A stretch of DNA of 64,000 bases from Paenibacillus sp. OVF10 (GTDB taxonomy: Bacteria; Bacillota; Bacilli; Paenibacillales; Paenibacillaceae), in assembly GCA_022836915.1 (NCBI GenBank), contig CP094668.1, forward strand, positions 992,001 through 1,056,000. The letters run 5' to 3'. The notes under the pieces are model-generated. The model was given only the letters and a program-made list of their open reading frames with translations, did not search any database and was not told the origin of the DNA. Of the stretch, positions 51,317 through 62,268 are shown one piece after another. The number at the start of each line of letters is the position of its first letter. Position 1 is the first letter of the stretch. The position numbers were made by a program, and so were the translations under genes.

Positions 51317-52545
51317 ATGGATACAGGCAGCTATCCGATGTGGGAGAAGTATCGTTTGAAGCAGGAGCATCTGGTCATCGGACTAATGTCAGGAACGTCA
51401 CTTGATGGAACAGATGCGGCACTGGTGCGTATTCAAACCGATATGAGCAGGGCAATACAGCAGATCGAGCTGGTTGATTTCGTCTGTGTGCCGTATTCGA
51501 ATGGATTGAGAGACGTACTGATCCGGTTATGTTCACCGGGGACGGCGCGTGTCGACGAGCTGACAGCCGCGCATTTTGGTGTATCGGAGTGGTATGCGCA
51601 TAGCGTTACGGAACTGATGCGGTCTGCCGGTATCTCAACGCAGCAGGTGGATGTGATTAGCATGCATGGACAGACGGTATGGCATGCTCCTGTAGCCTCT
51701 GCATTTCCAGGGCCAACGGGAGCCAGTATTGATGTGGTATCGACATTGCAGATCGGTGAATGTGCTGTCGTTCGAGAACGGACAGGACTGCCAGTGATTG
51801 GTAACCTGCGTGCAAGGGATATGGCCGCTGGTGGGGAAGGTGCCCCGCTTACGCCTTATGCGGATGCTCTGATGTTCCGTAGCCCGACGGAAGGACGGCT
51901 GGTGCAGAATATCGGTGGCATTGGCAATGTGACGGTGCTTCCTCTGAGTCATCTACCGAAGGTATTTCGGCATTTGATACGGGACCGGGCAATATGGTGA
52001 TGGACGCCATTGTGCGGCAGGCAACGGATGGGCGGCAGCATTATGATCCGAGTGGAAGCATTGCCGCACAGGGAAAGGTCGATCAGCGTCTGGTAGAACT
52101 GTGTTTGGAGGATGAGTATTTCAAAAGAATTCCGCCGAAAAGTACCGGGCGAGAAGTATATGGAGCCGCGTATGCAGTGAGACTGATGGAGATGGCCGCA
52201 GCGCGTTCCTTATCCCTTGAAGATACGCTGGCTACTGCCACCTGTCTGACCGCGGAAACCATCGTGCGTGCAGTGAAGGATTTTATTCTGCCCAAGGTGC
52301 AAATATCGGCCATGCTCGCGTGCGGTGGTGGCACTTCCAATGCCACGTTAATGGAGATGATCCGTCAGAGACTACCGAAGGATATCCGTTTGGAACGAAC
52401 AGCAGATTATGGCGTACCTGATGATGCTCGGGAAGCCATTGGATTTGCTCTACTTGGCCATGAGGCACTTATGGGCAGAACCAATACACTCCCGGCCGTA
52501 ACCGGCGCGAAACACGCCGTAATCTCAGGCAATCTCACACTCTAG
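51317..52545 (+). CDS. anmK: Anhydro-N-acetylmuramic acid kinase AnmK (frame broken once)
   Basis: About 410 residues after correction. It phosphorylates and opens 1,6-anhydro-MurNAc to MurNAc-6-phosphate, the substrate of MurQ. Motifs: VIGLMSGTSLDGTDAAL (ATP/phosphate), ISMHGQTVWH, NLRARDMAAGGEGAPL, and FDTGPGNMVMDA just after the break. The break is at the single T of 51949 (GTC should be GTTC), giving PLSSSTEGISAFDTGPG. ATG 51317 follows AGGAGG. It starts the plus-strand pair anmK-rpiR. The 281 bases upstream show no gene. Confidence 0.93.
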
Positions 52546-52661
52546 TGAGGCCTGACTTTAATTGGAGTTCAGTTATGGAAGGGCGAGGAATTCGATTAGA
52601 CGCGAGTGGAATTATAAGATAAAATGCTTGTACATGAATGCAGTACGGAAAGGAGGAGCGA

Positions 52662-53510
52662 ATGGAAGGCATGAAAGGTGGACTTGTGCGTTTACGCGCA
52701 TTAATGGATGACTTGACTCCGTCCGAACGGAAGATCGGAGCTTATATTCTCGATCACCCGCAAGAAACTGTTCAATCCTCGGTGGCCCAGTTGTCTGAAC
52801 GGAGTGGAGGCAGCCCAGCTGCCATTATCCGTCTCTGCAAATCACTGGGTGTAACGGGTTTTCAGGAGCTGAAGCTGAAGATTGCCGGAGATTTGCAGAC
52901 GAGTGAGCCATATCAATATACGGAGATTCGTCCCCAGGACTCCATGGAGAGCATTATTCAGCATGTGTCCGCAAACAATATTCAGTCGGTGAAGGATACG
53001 GTTTATATTCTGGACCCACGTCTGGTGGAAAAAGCTGTGGACGTGCTTCATCAGGCGAACCGGATCTTTTTCTATGGAGTAGGGGCCTCCAACCTGATTG
53101 CGCTGGATGCACATTACAAGTTCATGCGAATCAATCGCACAAGCTTTTCGTTCGCCGATCCGCATATGCAGATTTCGTCCGCAACGACGCTTCGTGAGGA
53201 TGATGCGGTTGTATGTATCTCGTATTCAGGGGAGACGTCGAACGTAATCTCCTGTCTCAAGCATGCTCATGATGGCGGTGCAGCGACAATCAGCATTACC
53301 AAGTGGGGCAGCAATACACTCAGTAGTATGGCGGATGTACCCCTGATGATTACTTCCACCGAAAGTGATATTCGGAGCGGAGCAACTTCGTCACGGATTG
53401 CACAGCTGAACGTGATCGATATTTTGTATCTAGCGATTGCCAGTCGGGATTACAACCAGTCGGTGGAGTATTTGGAGAAGAGTCGACAGGCTATTCTGGA
53501 GCACAAGTGA
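52662..53510 (+). CDS. murR: RpiR/MurR-family transcriptional regulator
   Basis: 282 residues. N-terminal HTH_6 (LSERSGGSPAAIIRLCKSLG, residues ~45-64) and a C-terminal SIS domain (IFFYGVGASNLIALDAHY, VCISYSGETSNVISCL) that would bind a phospho-sugar such as MurNAc-6-P. It is the likely regulator of anmK, murQ and the transporter. An AAAGGAGG site decides ATG 52662. The inverted repeat at 55611 is a candidate operator. The symbol is by context. Confidence 0.83.
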   Translation: MEGMKGGLVRLRALMDDLTPSERKIGAYILDHPQETVQSSVAQLSERSGGSPAAIIRLCKSLGVTGFQELKLKIAGDLQTSEPYQYTEIRPQDSMESIIQHVSANNIQSVKDTVYILDPRLVEKAVDVLHQANRIFFYGVGASNLIALDAHYKFMRINRTSFSFADPHMQISSATTLREDDAVVCISYSGETSNVISCLKHAHDGGAATISITKWGSNTLSSMADVPLMITSTESDIRSGATSSRIAQLNVIDILYLAIASRDYNQSVEYLEKSRQAILEHK

Positions 53511-53524
53511 AGTAGAACCATATG

Positions 53525-53559
53525 AATCCCTTTCTGATTATGCAGGAGGGGATTTTTTG
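53525..53559 (+). terminator. Terminator after the RpiR gene
   Basis: AATCCC...GGGATT stem with an inner CTG/CAG pair, followed by six T. Confidence 0.78.
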
Positions 53560-53591
53560 ACGATTATATCCGCTTTTAGTATAAAAAAATC

Positions 53592-53621
53592 AAAAAAAGA
53601 GCCCAGACTAATATCGGGCTC
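53592..53621 (-). terminator. Terminator of the murQ operon
   Basis: On the minus strand the GAGCCC / GGGCTC stem is followed by seven T. Confidence 0.85.
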
Positions 53622-53658
53622 CTCTCTTTCAACCTCTAGAAATATCCCACTGTACGGC

Positions 53659-54563
53659 TCAGGAAGGCCCCGCAATGGCGCTGCGGACAAATCCGTCAGC
53701 CAGATCAAGCCTGTGCTGGGCTTCTGTTGCGTCCACGCCTGCCATGAGCATGACGATTGCCGTTTTTACATGACCGTCTGCACCGGTAAAAGCCTCTTCA
53801 ATATCGGCTTCATTCGCTCCGGTTGCCAGATGGATCATGCGTTTGGCCCGATGGACAAGCTTCTCGTTCGAAGGGTTCAGATCAACCATGAAATTACGGT
53901 AAACCTTGCCCAGACGAATCATGGCGGTAGTGGTGAGCATGTTCAGAATCATTTTCTGGGCGCTGCCTGCCTTCATACGTGTTGAACCCATGACAACCTC
54001 TGGGCCGACAACAGCCTCAATGCTCACATCAGCCAACAGGGTCATCGGCGTGCCTGCATTATTACTCAGGCTGATCACCGTAGCCCCGATCTCCTTGGCG
54101 TGTCTCATCGCACCCAGCACATACGGCGTTCGTCCACTGGCTGCAATGCCAACCACGACATCGTTTTTGTCTAAGCCATGTTCATCAAGGTCCGCAGCTC
54201 CCAACTCCTCATTATCTTCAGCACCTTCAACCGGGTCCTTCACTGCCCGGAATCCCCTGCAATAATACCCTGCACCATGGAGGGCGGGGTTCCGTAGGTA
54301 GGCGGGCATTCCGAAGCGTCAAGTATTCCTAATCGTCCACTGGTACCTGCGCCTACATAAAAAAGCCTGCCGCCAGACTGAAACGCCTTCAAGATCCGAT
54401 CCGCAGCCTGAGCAATGACCGGAATTAGGGGCTGAATGAGCTCCGCAATCCGTTGATCTTCCTTATTAATTAGCTCCATAATTTCTGCCGAAGGCAATTC
54501 ATCTATATGATCCGTTAGTGGATTGGGTTGTTCTGTTATTAGTGAATTCAGCATGTGATTCAT
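53659..54563 (-). CDS. murQ: N-acetylmuramic acid 6-phosphate etherase MurQ (frame broken once)
   Basis: About 301 residues after correction. It removes the lactyl ether of MurNAc-6-phosphate, giving GlcNAc-6-phosphate and lactate. Motifs: the N-terminal MLNSLITEQPNP, the SIS fold YVGAGTSGRLGILDASECPP, then VEGAEDNEE (catalytic Glu) and VGIAASGRTPYVLG. The frame breaks at the plus C-run 54254-54257: one extra base gives QGIIAGGFRAVKDP. ATG 54563 follows AAGGAGG. It lies just after the MurK-like kinase on the minus strand, overlapping region in tight coupling. Confidence 0.94.
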
Positions 54564-54585
54564 CTGTATGGCCTCCTTCTCTCTT

Positions 54586-55548
54586 TTAAAATGATTCATT
54601 CAGGGAACAGCGTTTTCTTGCCAGTTGTGCTGCGCCAACCGCTGGAGCGGGGGCATCTTCACGATATACAAAGTCCAACTCTCCATAATATCCCGATAAC
54701 TTCTGAATAAATGTATTTCGGAAAAGTGCAGCGTATCGAAAAAGTGATCCGGACAGGACAACCTGAGTGGATGCAAATTCCCGATGACGGGCAATCAGCG
54801 CCTTGGCGGTATCCGCCAATTGGGAGGCTTCGTCGATGATCAGTGCCCGGGCGGCCTCATCTCCGAGTTCAGCTGCTTCTATAGCTAAGCGGGCGATGGA
54901 TGCGGTCTCGGTTTTGCCCCAATCCGTCTGATACACCCGTGTCTTTAGCTCCGATATATCCCGAAGGTTCAGTTTCTTTAGAAGAAGCGGGGTTAAACGG
55001 GTTGGAGGAAGAACACCGTCATAACTCTGCATAACCACTTGGAGTGCACGCTGCCCAATACGATAGCCGCTCCCCTCATCTCCGAGCAGGTGACCCCAGC
55101 CTCCTGCACGGTATCGCTCGCCTTCCCGCGTAAATCCGTACACGATGGACCCTGTTCCAGAGATGCATAATACACCGTGCGTATGTCCGAGAGAGGCCAT
55201 CAGAGCAATCTCTCCTTCGGATACAACCCAGACTGGACAACCTTCTGATGCCTGTCGATTACGACTCTTCATATAGTTATTTACTGCTTTGGCTATAAGT
55301 TGCCGCTCTTGGATCGTATCTACACCTGACATACCAAGGCATATACCCTCACAATTTGTCGATAAATCACTTATTAGATTAAATAGCTGTTCCAGCACTC
55401 GTTGCAGTTCGGAAATGGCCTGTTCAGTTGATACGCTGTGAGGATTCGTGGGACCGCCGCTGAGTCGGGCGAGAATTTCACCAGATTCAGAAATGATTGC
55501 TGCATCAGTATTGGTACCGCCTCCATCTACGCCTACATACACTCGCAA
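54586..55548 (-). CDS. BadF/BadG-type sugar kinase (MurK-like N-acetylglucosamine/N-acetylmuramic acid kinase)
   Basis: 320 residues. N-terminal VYVGVDGGGTNTDAA (phosphate-1 loop), GICLGMSGVDT, and GVLCISGTGSIVYGF (phosphate-2), then GGWGHLLGDEGSGYRIG, as in the BcrA/BadF ATPase family that includes GlcNAc kinases and Clostridium MurK. Next to murQ it most likely phosphorylates MurNAc, GlcNAc or both in the cytosol, replacing PTS phosphorylation. First gene of the minus-strand pair, divergent from the ABC operon. Confidence 0.86.
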   Translation of the reverse strand: MRVYVGVDGGGTNTDAAIISESGEILARLSGGPTNPHSVSTEQAISELQRVLEQLFNLISDLSTNCEGICLGMSGVDTIQERQLIAKAVNNYMKSRNRQASEGCPVWVVSEGEIALMASLGHTHGVLCISGTGSIVYGFTREGERYRAGGWGHLLGDEGSGYRIGQRALQVVMQSYDGVLPPTRLTPLLLKKLNLRDISELKTRVYQTDWGKTETASIARLAIEAAELGDEAARALIIDEASQLADTAKALIARHREFASTQVVLSGSLFRYAALFRNTFIQKLSGYYGELDFVYREDAPAPAVGAAQLARKRCSLNESF

Positions 55549-55904
55549 AGTGGCTCACCTCGCTTGCTTTGGTTTTCTTTTTACATAGTATAGTTGGATG
55601 AAAAGAAAAAGTAAAATTAAATTTTATAATAAAAAATAATGTTGAATTTTTATTTTACAACTCATATAATGAATTCAATCTACAATTTTGGAAGGAATCA
55701 ATACTGTTAATGTCAATTAAGTTGACGTTAATATTGCATTTAAGAGATTTAGCCTGCGACTGGCAGGCCCAATCTACAGGGGAGGTGCTTTTCCTTACTG
55801 CCGCGTGTATAGGTGGATGGCGTTTGAAGGCCGAACGATCACAAAGGGGTAGCATGGTTAGGCAATGAAAGAATCGGATGATGACATGCTAAGGAGATGA
55901 AGGG
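55549..55904. other. Divergent control region between murK-like and ABC genes
   Basis: 356 bases, strongly AT-rich around 55590-55680. It contains the inverted repeat at 55611-55658; I see no gene or riboswitch-like structure. Confidence 0.5.
55611..55658. promoter_or_regulatory. Candidate RpiR/MurR operator
   Basis: GTAAAATTAAATTTT (55611-55625) faces GAATTTTTATTTTAC (55644-55658): arms of an imperfect inverted repeat matching at 12 of 15 positions. It lies between the divergent kinase and binding-protein genes, where a shared regulator would bind. Confidence 0.4.
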
Positions 55905-57254
55905 ATGAAAAAGAAGGGTCTGGTATGGGCAATGTTGTTGATGATGGTCTGGGTTACAGCTTGTGGGAATAGCGGAGGTGCTGCTTCGGATGACCCGAAT
56001 GCCGATGATACGGTAACGGTATGGACCTATCCTGTACATGGCACATATGAAGATGAACTGAAGGATCTAATCTCTGATTTCAATAAAGAACACCCGAACA
56101 TTACCGTGAAGACGGAAATGCTCTCCTGGGCGGAAGGGCCCAAAAATTCGATGTCGCTCTGAACGCAGGTAACCCGCCGGATCTTTATTTTCATAGCGTA
56201 GACGGCTCATATGTGAATACGGGATTGGCACTTGAGCTGGACAGCTACCTGACACCTGAGATCAAGGACGACTACCTGCCAGGTACGCTGGATTTAGGCC
56301 AGATTCAGGGGAAACAGTACGGACTGCCGTTGTATCAATTCCAATGGGCTTGGGGTGGTAACAAACGTATTCTGGAGGAAGCGGGCATTGATTGGAAGTC
56401 CATTCAGCAAAATGGCTGGACCTGGTCCGAATTCAACGATGCTGCTGCCAAGCTGACCAAAACGTTGGATGGCGGGGCCAAGCAATATGCACTGGTTACC
56501 GACGGAACCTCGCTTGACTTCATTGAAATGCTGTCTCGTAACAACGGGATGATCGATGTTCTTGATAAAGACGGCACGTTCCAATGGAATGATGGTCGCA
56601 TTCTGGATACTCTCTTTTATCAAAAACCTGATGGATCAAGGGTATATGCCGAAGGAAACGGCGGCTCTCGCTCCAGCGAAACGGACGGATATGTTCTACG
56701 CGGGGGAAACGGCGATTATCTCCAAAGCGATTCCTTATTATGATGTGATGATTCAGAACCGCAACAAGGACATCGATGATGGCAAGGTGCAAGGAGAGAA
56801 GATTGATTTTGTCCTGTTGCCTGTACCACATAATGATGATCAACCTGCGGCCACAACGATGGGCGGCGAAGGGTATGTAGCCTTCAAACAGAAGAAGGAC
56901 AAAGGCGAACAGCATGCCAAAAATACGTTCCTTGTGATGGAGGCGCTTAGTGGTGCCAAAGCAGGGAACTCGGCCAATGAACTGGCACTTCCATTCGTAA
57001 GACAGTCCCAAGTGGAACTGTTTAAAGGAAAAGAACTTGGTCAACCGGATAATCTGGCTGCTGCAAAAGTCATGGCAGAGAATATTGCGATGCCGGTTGT
57101 ACTGGAACTGGATATCGACAAAGCATCCCAGCAAAAACAATTCAAGGAACAGGTTGTGAAGCCAAACATCCAGGCGCTGTTCTCGGGAGAAAAATCACCA
57201 GAGCAGATCGCAGAAGACTTCAAGAGCAAAGGCCAGCAGATGTTTGGACAGTAA
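55905..57254 (+). CDS. Sugar ABC transporter substrate-binding lipoprotein (frame broken twice)
   Basis: About 449 residues after correction. Lipoprotein signal ending VTACGNSG (Cys ~20), then a family 1 sugar-binding domain: VTVWTYPVHGTYEDELK, LISDFNKEHPNITV, NPPDLYFHSVDG, and YAGETAIISKAIPYYDV. Breaks: A-run 56142-56146 (one A missing; reads PKKFDVALNAGNPPD) and the T-run 56615-56618, which looks like one extra T, the only apparent insertion in the window. Likely ligand is a MurNAc-containing sugar, from context. Confidence 0.87.
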
Positions 57255-57309
57255 CTCAGACAATCAAACATAACGTAAAACCACACTGATTAGGAGAGGA
57301 GGATTCGCC

Positions 57310-58233
57310 ATGCAGACCGCCCTTGCGCCAAAACCGTCCGTGCCTCGGACTTCCCGGGTTGCCCGGTTTTGGCGAGACTACGGGTGGGCGTATTTGTTTA
57401 TTTTGGCGCCTGTCCTGCTGTTTCTCATTTTCACACTGTATCCTGTTCTGACGGCTCTTGTGATGAGCTTCCAGAAATACAACATTATGAACTCAACGTG
57501 GGTTGGATTGGATAACTACGAGCGTTTAGTGAAGGATGAGACGTTCTGGAAGTCGATTAAAAATACAGTGATCTTCACCGTAGGCACAGTCCCGGTCAAT
57601 ATTCTCATTACATTTGTACTGTCTTATTTCATCTATCAAATGAAAACTAAATGGCAGACTTTTTTCAAAGCTACCATGTATCTGCCTGCGGTAGCCTCCG
57701 GGGTAACCATCTCCATTGTATGGCTGGCAATCTTTGACCCGACGGATTCAGGGCTGCTGAACCGCTTCCTCGGCCTGTTCGGTCTTGACCCGGTAATCTG
57801 GCTGGGCCAATCGGGAACGGCACTCTTTTCACTCATTCTGATGAACTGGCTTGGATCACACGGAGCGGGCATTATTCTGTATCTGGCAGCCATGGGTGGT
57901 ATTCCGAAATCGCTGTATGAAGCGGCGGATATTGATCATGCCAGCGGCTGGACCCAGTTCAGCAAGATTACATGGCCGCTGCTCAAACCAACTACGCTGT
58001 ATCTGCTCGTCACGGGTGTCATTACATCCTTCCAGGTGTTTATCTCGGTATATCTGATGACACAGGGTGGACCGAACTTTGCGACAACTACAATCGCTTA
58101 CTTGATCTACGAGACGGCATTCAAGTTCTATGAGTTCGGATTGGCTTCGGCTCAGTCGTTCGTACTGGCGATTATCATCATTGTCATCTCCGTCATTCAG
58201 TTCAAATATTTCTCCAGCGATATTGAGTATTAG
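57310..58233 (+). CDS. Sugar ABC transporter permease 1 (MalF type)
   Basis: 307 residues, six membrane helices. The EAA loop is YEAADIDHASGWTQFSKITW (residues ~202-221), as in CUT1 sugar importers. It lies 55 bases after the binding protein with AGGAGAGGAGG upstream. Pairs with permease 2. Confidence 0.92.
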   Translation: MQTALAPKPSVPRTSRVARFWRDYGWAYLFILAPVLLFLIFTLYPVLTALVMSFQKYNIMNSTWVGLDNYERLVKDETFWKSIKNTVIFTVGTVPVNILITFVLSYFIYQMKTKWQTFFKATMYLPAVASGVTISIVWLAIFDPTDSGLLNRFLGLFGLDPVIWLGQSGTALFSLILMNWLGSHGAGIILYLAAMGGIPKSLYEAADIDHASGWTQFSKITWPLLKPTTLYLLVTGVITSFQVFISVYLMTQGGPNFATTTIAYLIYETAFKFYEFGLASAQSFVLAIIIIVISVIQFKYFSSDIEY

Positions 58234-58297
58234 AGGTAGTTCAAAACACGTGCTATTAGAGCACATTGCATTAAGCATCCGGGGGTGAATGAAATCC

Positions 58298-59131
58298 ATG
58301 AAATCAACACAGAAAAAGATCCTGCTCGTTGTTGCATCCATTCTGCTGGTGGTCTGGGCACTGGTGACGGTCATTCCGATGTATTGGATGCTCGTTGGTT
58401 CGGTGCAGGATAGCGCGATGTCGGCTTCGTTTAAACCACAGATGATTCCAGAGCAGCTGTCGTTATCACCATATGAGCGCTTTTTTGCCAAAACCGATGC
58501 CTGGCGCTGGTTATACAACTCGCTGCTCATCTCGATCATTCTGACCGTTACAAATGTATTCTTCGCCTCCCTGGCGGGATATGCGTTCGCCAAACTGAAG
58601 TTTCCGGGTAGTCAGGCGGTATTCTGGACGTTGCTTGGGACAATGATGATCCCGGCACAGGTGACGCTGATTCCTTTGTACATTCTGATGGTCAACGTGT
58701 TTGACCTGGGGGATACGTATACGGCCATTATTCTGCCTGCTGCCGTTAGCGTAGGGAACATATTCTTGATGAAACAGTTTATGTCTACGCTGCCCACATC
58801 GCTGATCCATGCGGCACGTATCGATGCATGCAGTGAGTTCGGTATCTTCTGGAAAGTCATTCTGCCGATGGCAAAGCCGGGAATCGCGGTGCTGGCGATA
58901 TTCACGTTTGTGGCTTCGTGGAACGAATTCTTCTGGCCGTTCCTCATTACCAATTCCAACGAGATGCGTACCATTCAGGTGGGGTTGGCCTCGTTTGTAT
59001 TTGCCGAATCAACGGACTTCGGCGCAATGATGGCAGGGGCAACGATTGGTGCACTGCCCATGATCATTCTGTTCTTCTCACTGCAGCGTTACTTCCTGCA
59101 GGGCATTACGATCGGTGCAGTAAAAGGTTAA
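58298..59131 (+). CDS. Sugar ABC transporter permease 2 (MalG type)
   Basis: 277 residues, six membrane helices. The EAA loop is IHAARIDACSEFGIFWKVIL (residues ~169-188). ATG 58298 is better spaced from GGGGGTG than ATG 58289. CUT1 family, second half of the channel. Confidence 0.92.
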   Translation: MKSTQKKILLVVASILLVVWALVTVIPMYWMLVGSVQDSAMSASFKPQMIPEQLSLSPYERFFAKTDAWRWLYNSLLISIILTVTNVFFASLAGYAFAKLKFPGSQAVFWTLLGTMMIPAQVTLIPLYILMVNVFDLGDTYTAIILPAAVSVGNIFLMKQFMSTLPTSLIHAARIDACSEFGIFWKVILPMAKPGIAVLAIFTFVASWNEFFWPFLITNSNEMRTIQVGLASFVFAESTDFGAMMAGATIGALPMIILFFSLQRYFLQGITIGAVKG

Positions 59132-59174
59132 CTGTTAGTTCAGGACAAGCGATAACGTAAAGGGGGATCTACCT

Positions 59175-60284
59175 ATGGCACGCGTGGAGTTTCGCCAAGT
59201 GCGCAAAGAATTCAAAGACGATCATAAAGGAACGTTCACGGCTGTGGCCGGCTCGGACTTTGTTATAGAAGATAAGGAATTCGTAGTGTTTGTGGGTCCT
59301 TCGGGCTGTGGCAAGACAACGTCACTGCGGATGATTGCCGGACTTGAAAAACAAACGAGCGGTGATATTGTGATCGGTGACCGGCTTGTTAACGATCTGC
59401 ATCCGAAGGATCGGGATATCGCGATGGTGTTTCAGGATTATGCACTTTATCCGCATATGACCATCCGTGAGAATCTTTCCTTTGGCCTGAAAAATCTGAA
59501 AAAGCCAAAGTCCTATATTGATGAACAGGTGCAGAATGCGGCCTCCATTCTTGGACTGGAAGCGATGCTGGAGCGCAAACCACGCGAGCTGTCTGGTGGT
59601 CAGCGCCAGCGTGTTGCGGTGGGCCGGGCGATCGTCCGCGATCCGCAGGTGTTTTTATTCGACGAACCACTGTCCAATCTGGATGCCAAGTTGCGGGTGC
59701 AGATGCGGGTGGAGTTGGGAGAGCTGCATAAACGTCTCGGTGCCACGATTGTGTACGTGACGCATGACCAGGTAGAAGCCATGACACTTGGGGAACGTAT
59801 CGTGGTCATGAATCATGGAGATATCCAGCAGGTGGCTTCACCAAAAGAGCTGTATGCGAGTCCGCGAAATATGTTTGTTGCCGGATTTATTGGTTCCCCG
59901 GCGATGAACTTCATTGATGCACGGATTGAAGGCACGCAGGTTGTCATCGAGGGAGCATCATTCACCTTGCCAGCAGATGTACTTGCTCGTCTTCAGAGTC
60001 ATCAAGGCAAGCCGGTGATTATGGGTCTGCGTCCAGAACATATTTTTGGTGATGATGTCGCTCCGAACATCCCGACAGACCATATGCTGCAGGCGCGAGT
60101 TCAGGTTGTAGAGCATCTGGGCTCCGAGAATTTGGTGTATTTCCATTCCGGTGCCCGTACTGTTACGGCTAAGGTTCACCCGGAAACACATGCTTATGTA
60201 GGAATGGATAAAAAGTTTGTGCTGGACTTACGTAAGGCACACTTTTTCGATCCAGAAACGGAGCTTGCGATTGGACGGGAGTAA
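59175..60284 (+). CDS. Sugar ABC transporter ATP-binding protein (MsmX/UgpC-like)
   Basis: 369 residues. Walker [16 protein letters not shown]-loop IAMVFQDYALYPHM, signature LSGGQRQRVAVGRA, Walker B FLFDEPLSNLDAKLR, H-loop YVTHDQVEAMT, then two TOBE-type domains (GLRPEHIFGDD). It completes the importer, so unlike many Bacillales CUT1 systems this operon has its own ATPase and need not borrow MsmX. Confidence 0.93.
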   Translation: MARVEFRQVRKEFKDDHKGTFTAVAGSDFVIEDKEFVVFVGPSGCGKTTSLRMIAGLEKQTSGDIVIGDRLVNDLHPKDRDIAMVFQDYALYPHMTIRENLSFGLKNLKKPKSYIDEQVQNAASILGLEAMLERKPRELSGGQRQRVAVGRAIVRDPQVFLFDEPLSNLDAKLRVQMRVELGELHKRLGATIVYVTHDQVEAMTLGERIVVMNHGDIQQVASPKELYASPRNMFVAGFIGSPAMNFIDARIEGTQVVIEGASFTLPADVLARLQSHQGKPVIMGLRPEHIFGDDVAPNIPTDHMLQARVQVVEHLGSENLVYFHSGARTVTAKVHPETHAYVGMDKKFVLDLRKAHFFDPETELAIGRE

Positions 60285-60332
60285 AAGACGAGGCCTGGTG
60301 AAGAAGGAACGGTGAGAAAGGGGAGGGTGAAG

Positions 60333-61042
60333 ATGCGTAAGTTGAGTGAAGTGTTGATCAAGTCGGGCGCAGAAATCTATCGGGATATTATTCCGGTGGC
60401 CTTGTACAGTGTCGTTAGCTCCATCGTATTGGTTCCCATTCTGATGTTTGCTCCGTTGCCGATCGCGGTGCTGCTTCTGGCCTTGATATATATGCCCATC
60501 CTGTTCGGTGTTTGTTATGCCGTGCATCACAGATTGGAACGTAAGGAACGGCGCAATGGACTTAAGGATATCTGTGTCGGAACATTGAAGGGAATAATCC
60601 CGGGAGGATCGTTGGGTGTGCTTTTCGCGGTGCTTGGCTTCATTCTATGGTCAACCTGGTGGTATTACGGTGGACAGGGTGGAATTACAGGTACAGCAGT
60701 GGGTGTATTCCAGACGTTCTTTGTTCTCATGGCGCTGATGTCACAGTTCTATACCTGGCAGCTTGTTTTACAAAAAACATGGGCATCGTTCAAGCGATGG
60801 GGGAAAGTGTAAAGCTGTTCTTCCGTCACCCGGGGTACACGATGGGCGCTTGTTTTCAGGCCATGTGCCTGACTGCGCTGCTGATGCTGACTGTCGTTGG
60901 TTTCGGAGCGCTGTTTGGAGGTATGTTTGCCATCTATCAGCATAAGGTTGCTCTTAATGTGCTGGAGCCTGAAGAAGAGCCTGTCGTAACAGGCGGTAAT
61001 GATCACCAGCAAACAGGCTGGATAAGCCAGGGGAATGTGTGA
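60333..61042 (+). CDS. Integral membrane protein, DUF624/YesL-like (frame broken once)
   Basis: About 237 residues with five or six membrane helices after correction. Motifs: SEVLIKSGAEIYRDIIPVAL, HRLERKERRNGLKD. Small membrane proteins of the YesL/DUF624 group are often found beside sugar importers; the family call is by overall layout. The frame breaks at the A-run 60772-60777: one extra A gives LQKNMGIVQAMGESVKLFF. It overlaps namZ by ATGA-type coupling (TGATG). Confidence 0.6.
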
Positions 61043-62237
61043 TGGGTCAGTTGAATGAGACCGAGCAGATCCCGGCTGTAAAAACGGGAGTTGATCTTCT
61101 GTCCAGAGGGTTATCGCATCCATGGATAACGGGTAATCGAATCGGTCTAATTACAAACCCGACTGGTATTACAGCGGATTTTGTATCGACAATAGATGTG
61201 TGCGCCGGACTGGCTAATGCCGAGCTTACAGTGCTCTATGCCTGTGAGCACGGACTGTATGGAGAGCTTCAGGCGGGTGTCAGATTCGGAGACATGCTTC
61301 ATCCACTTCTGGACATTCCGGTGTTCAGCCTGTATGGAGATTACAAGAAACCTACGCCTGCAATGCTGGCTGGAGTCGATACGGTCCTGTTTGACATTCA
61401 GGATGTGGGCATCCGTTATTACACATATGCCTCAACCTTGTTCCATATGATGGATGCCTGTGCTGGAGCAGGCAAACGTATGCTGATTCTGGACCGTCCC
61501 AATCCGCTGGGTGGAAACGTTGTGGAAGGCGGTGTGCTGAACGCGGGGTATGAATCACTCGTTGGCGCTTGGCGTGTACCTGTACGTACCGGATTGACGG
61601 TAGGTGAACTCGCCCTGATGGTCAACAGCGAGATGGATGTACCTTGCGAATTGGACGTGGTTGCCATGGAAGGATGGCCGCGCTCCATGGAGTTTGCGGA
61701 TTGTGGGCTTCCCTGGATGTTACCCTCTCCCAATATGCCCACGCTGGATAGTGTGCGGGTATATGCGGGTACGTGCCTGTTCGAAGGCACTAATGTATCG
61801 GAGGGAAGGGGCACGACTCGCCCATTCGAGTGGATAGGGGCACCTTGGGTTGAGGGTGAACGTTTGGCGGAACGATTTCGGGAATACAAGCTGGAAGGTG
61901 TGCATGTGCATCCAGTGTACATGTCGCCAACATTCTCCAAACATGCAGGTGAGCTGTGTGGTGGCGTAAGGATTTTTGTAACGGACAGCAGGAAATTTCG
62001 GGCGGTAGAGACAGGGTTAGTGCTTTTGCATGAACTGGTGTCACTCTATCCGGAGCAATTCTGCTGGCTGGAGCCACCAGAGCCGGGTTCAAGGTACTTT
62101 ATCGACCTGCTGGCAGGGGGAAGGAAGTCAGGGAAACGATCCATGACCGGGCGGGCTTCGTTCGTTTAATCGAAGCGTGGAATGTACAGGCAGCGGAATG
62201 GAAGGAGCGGCGAAAGCCGTTTTTGTTATATGAATGA
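61042..62237 (+). CDS. namZ: Exo-beta-N-acetylmuramidase NamZ (DUF1343; frame broken at C-terminus)
   Basis: About 398 residues after correction. NamZ removes non-reducing-end MurNAc from wall fragments. Family stretches: IGLITNPTGITADF, CEHGLYGELQAG, VDTVLFDIQDVGIRYYTYA, LDRPNPLGG, PSPNMPTLD, YAGTCLFEGTNVSEGRGTT. The frame breaks at the G-run 62116-62120; one extra G restores the ending FVRLIEAWNVQAAEWKERRK and stop at 62237. No signal peptide, unlike secreted B. subtilis NamZ. Confidence 0.93.
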
Positions 62238-62268
62238 ACGGATGTTTGTTAGCGGAGGGAGGCATGAA

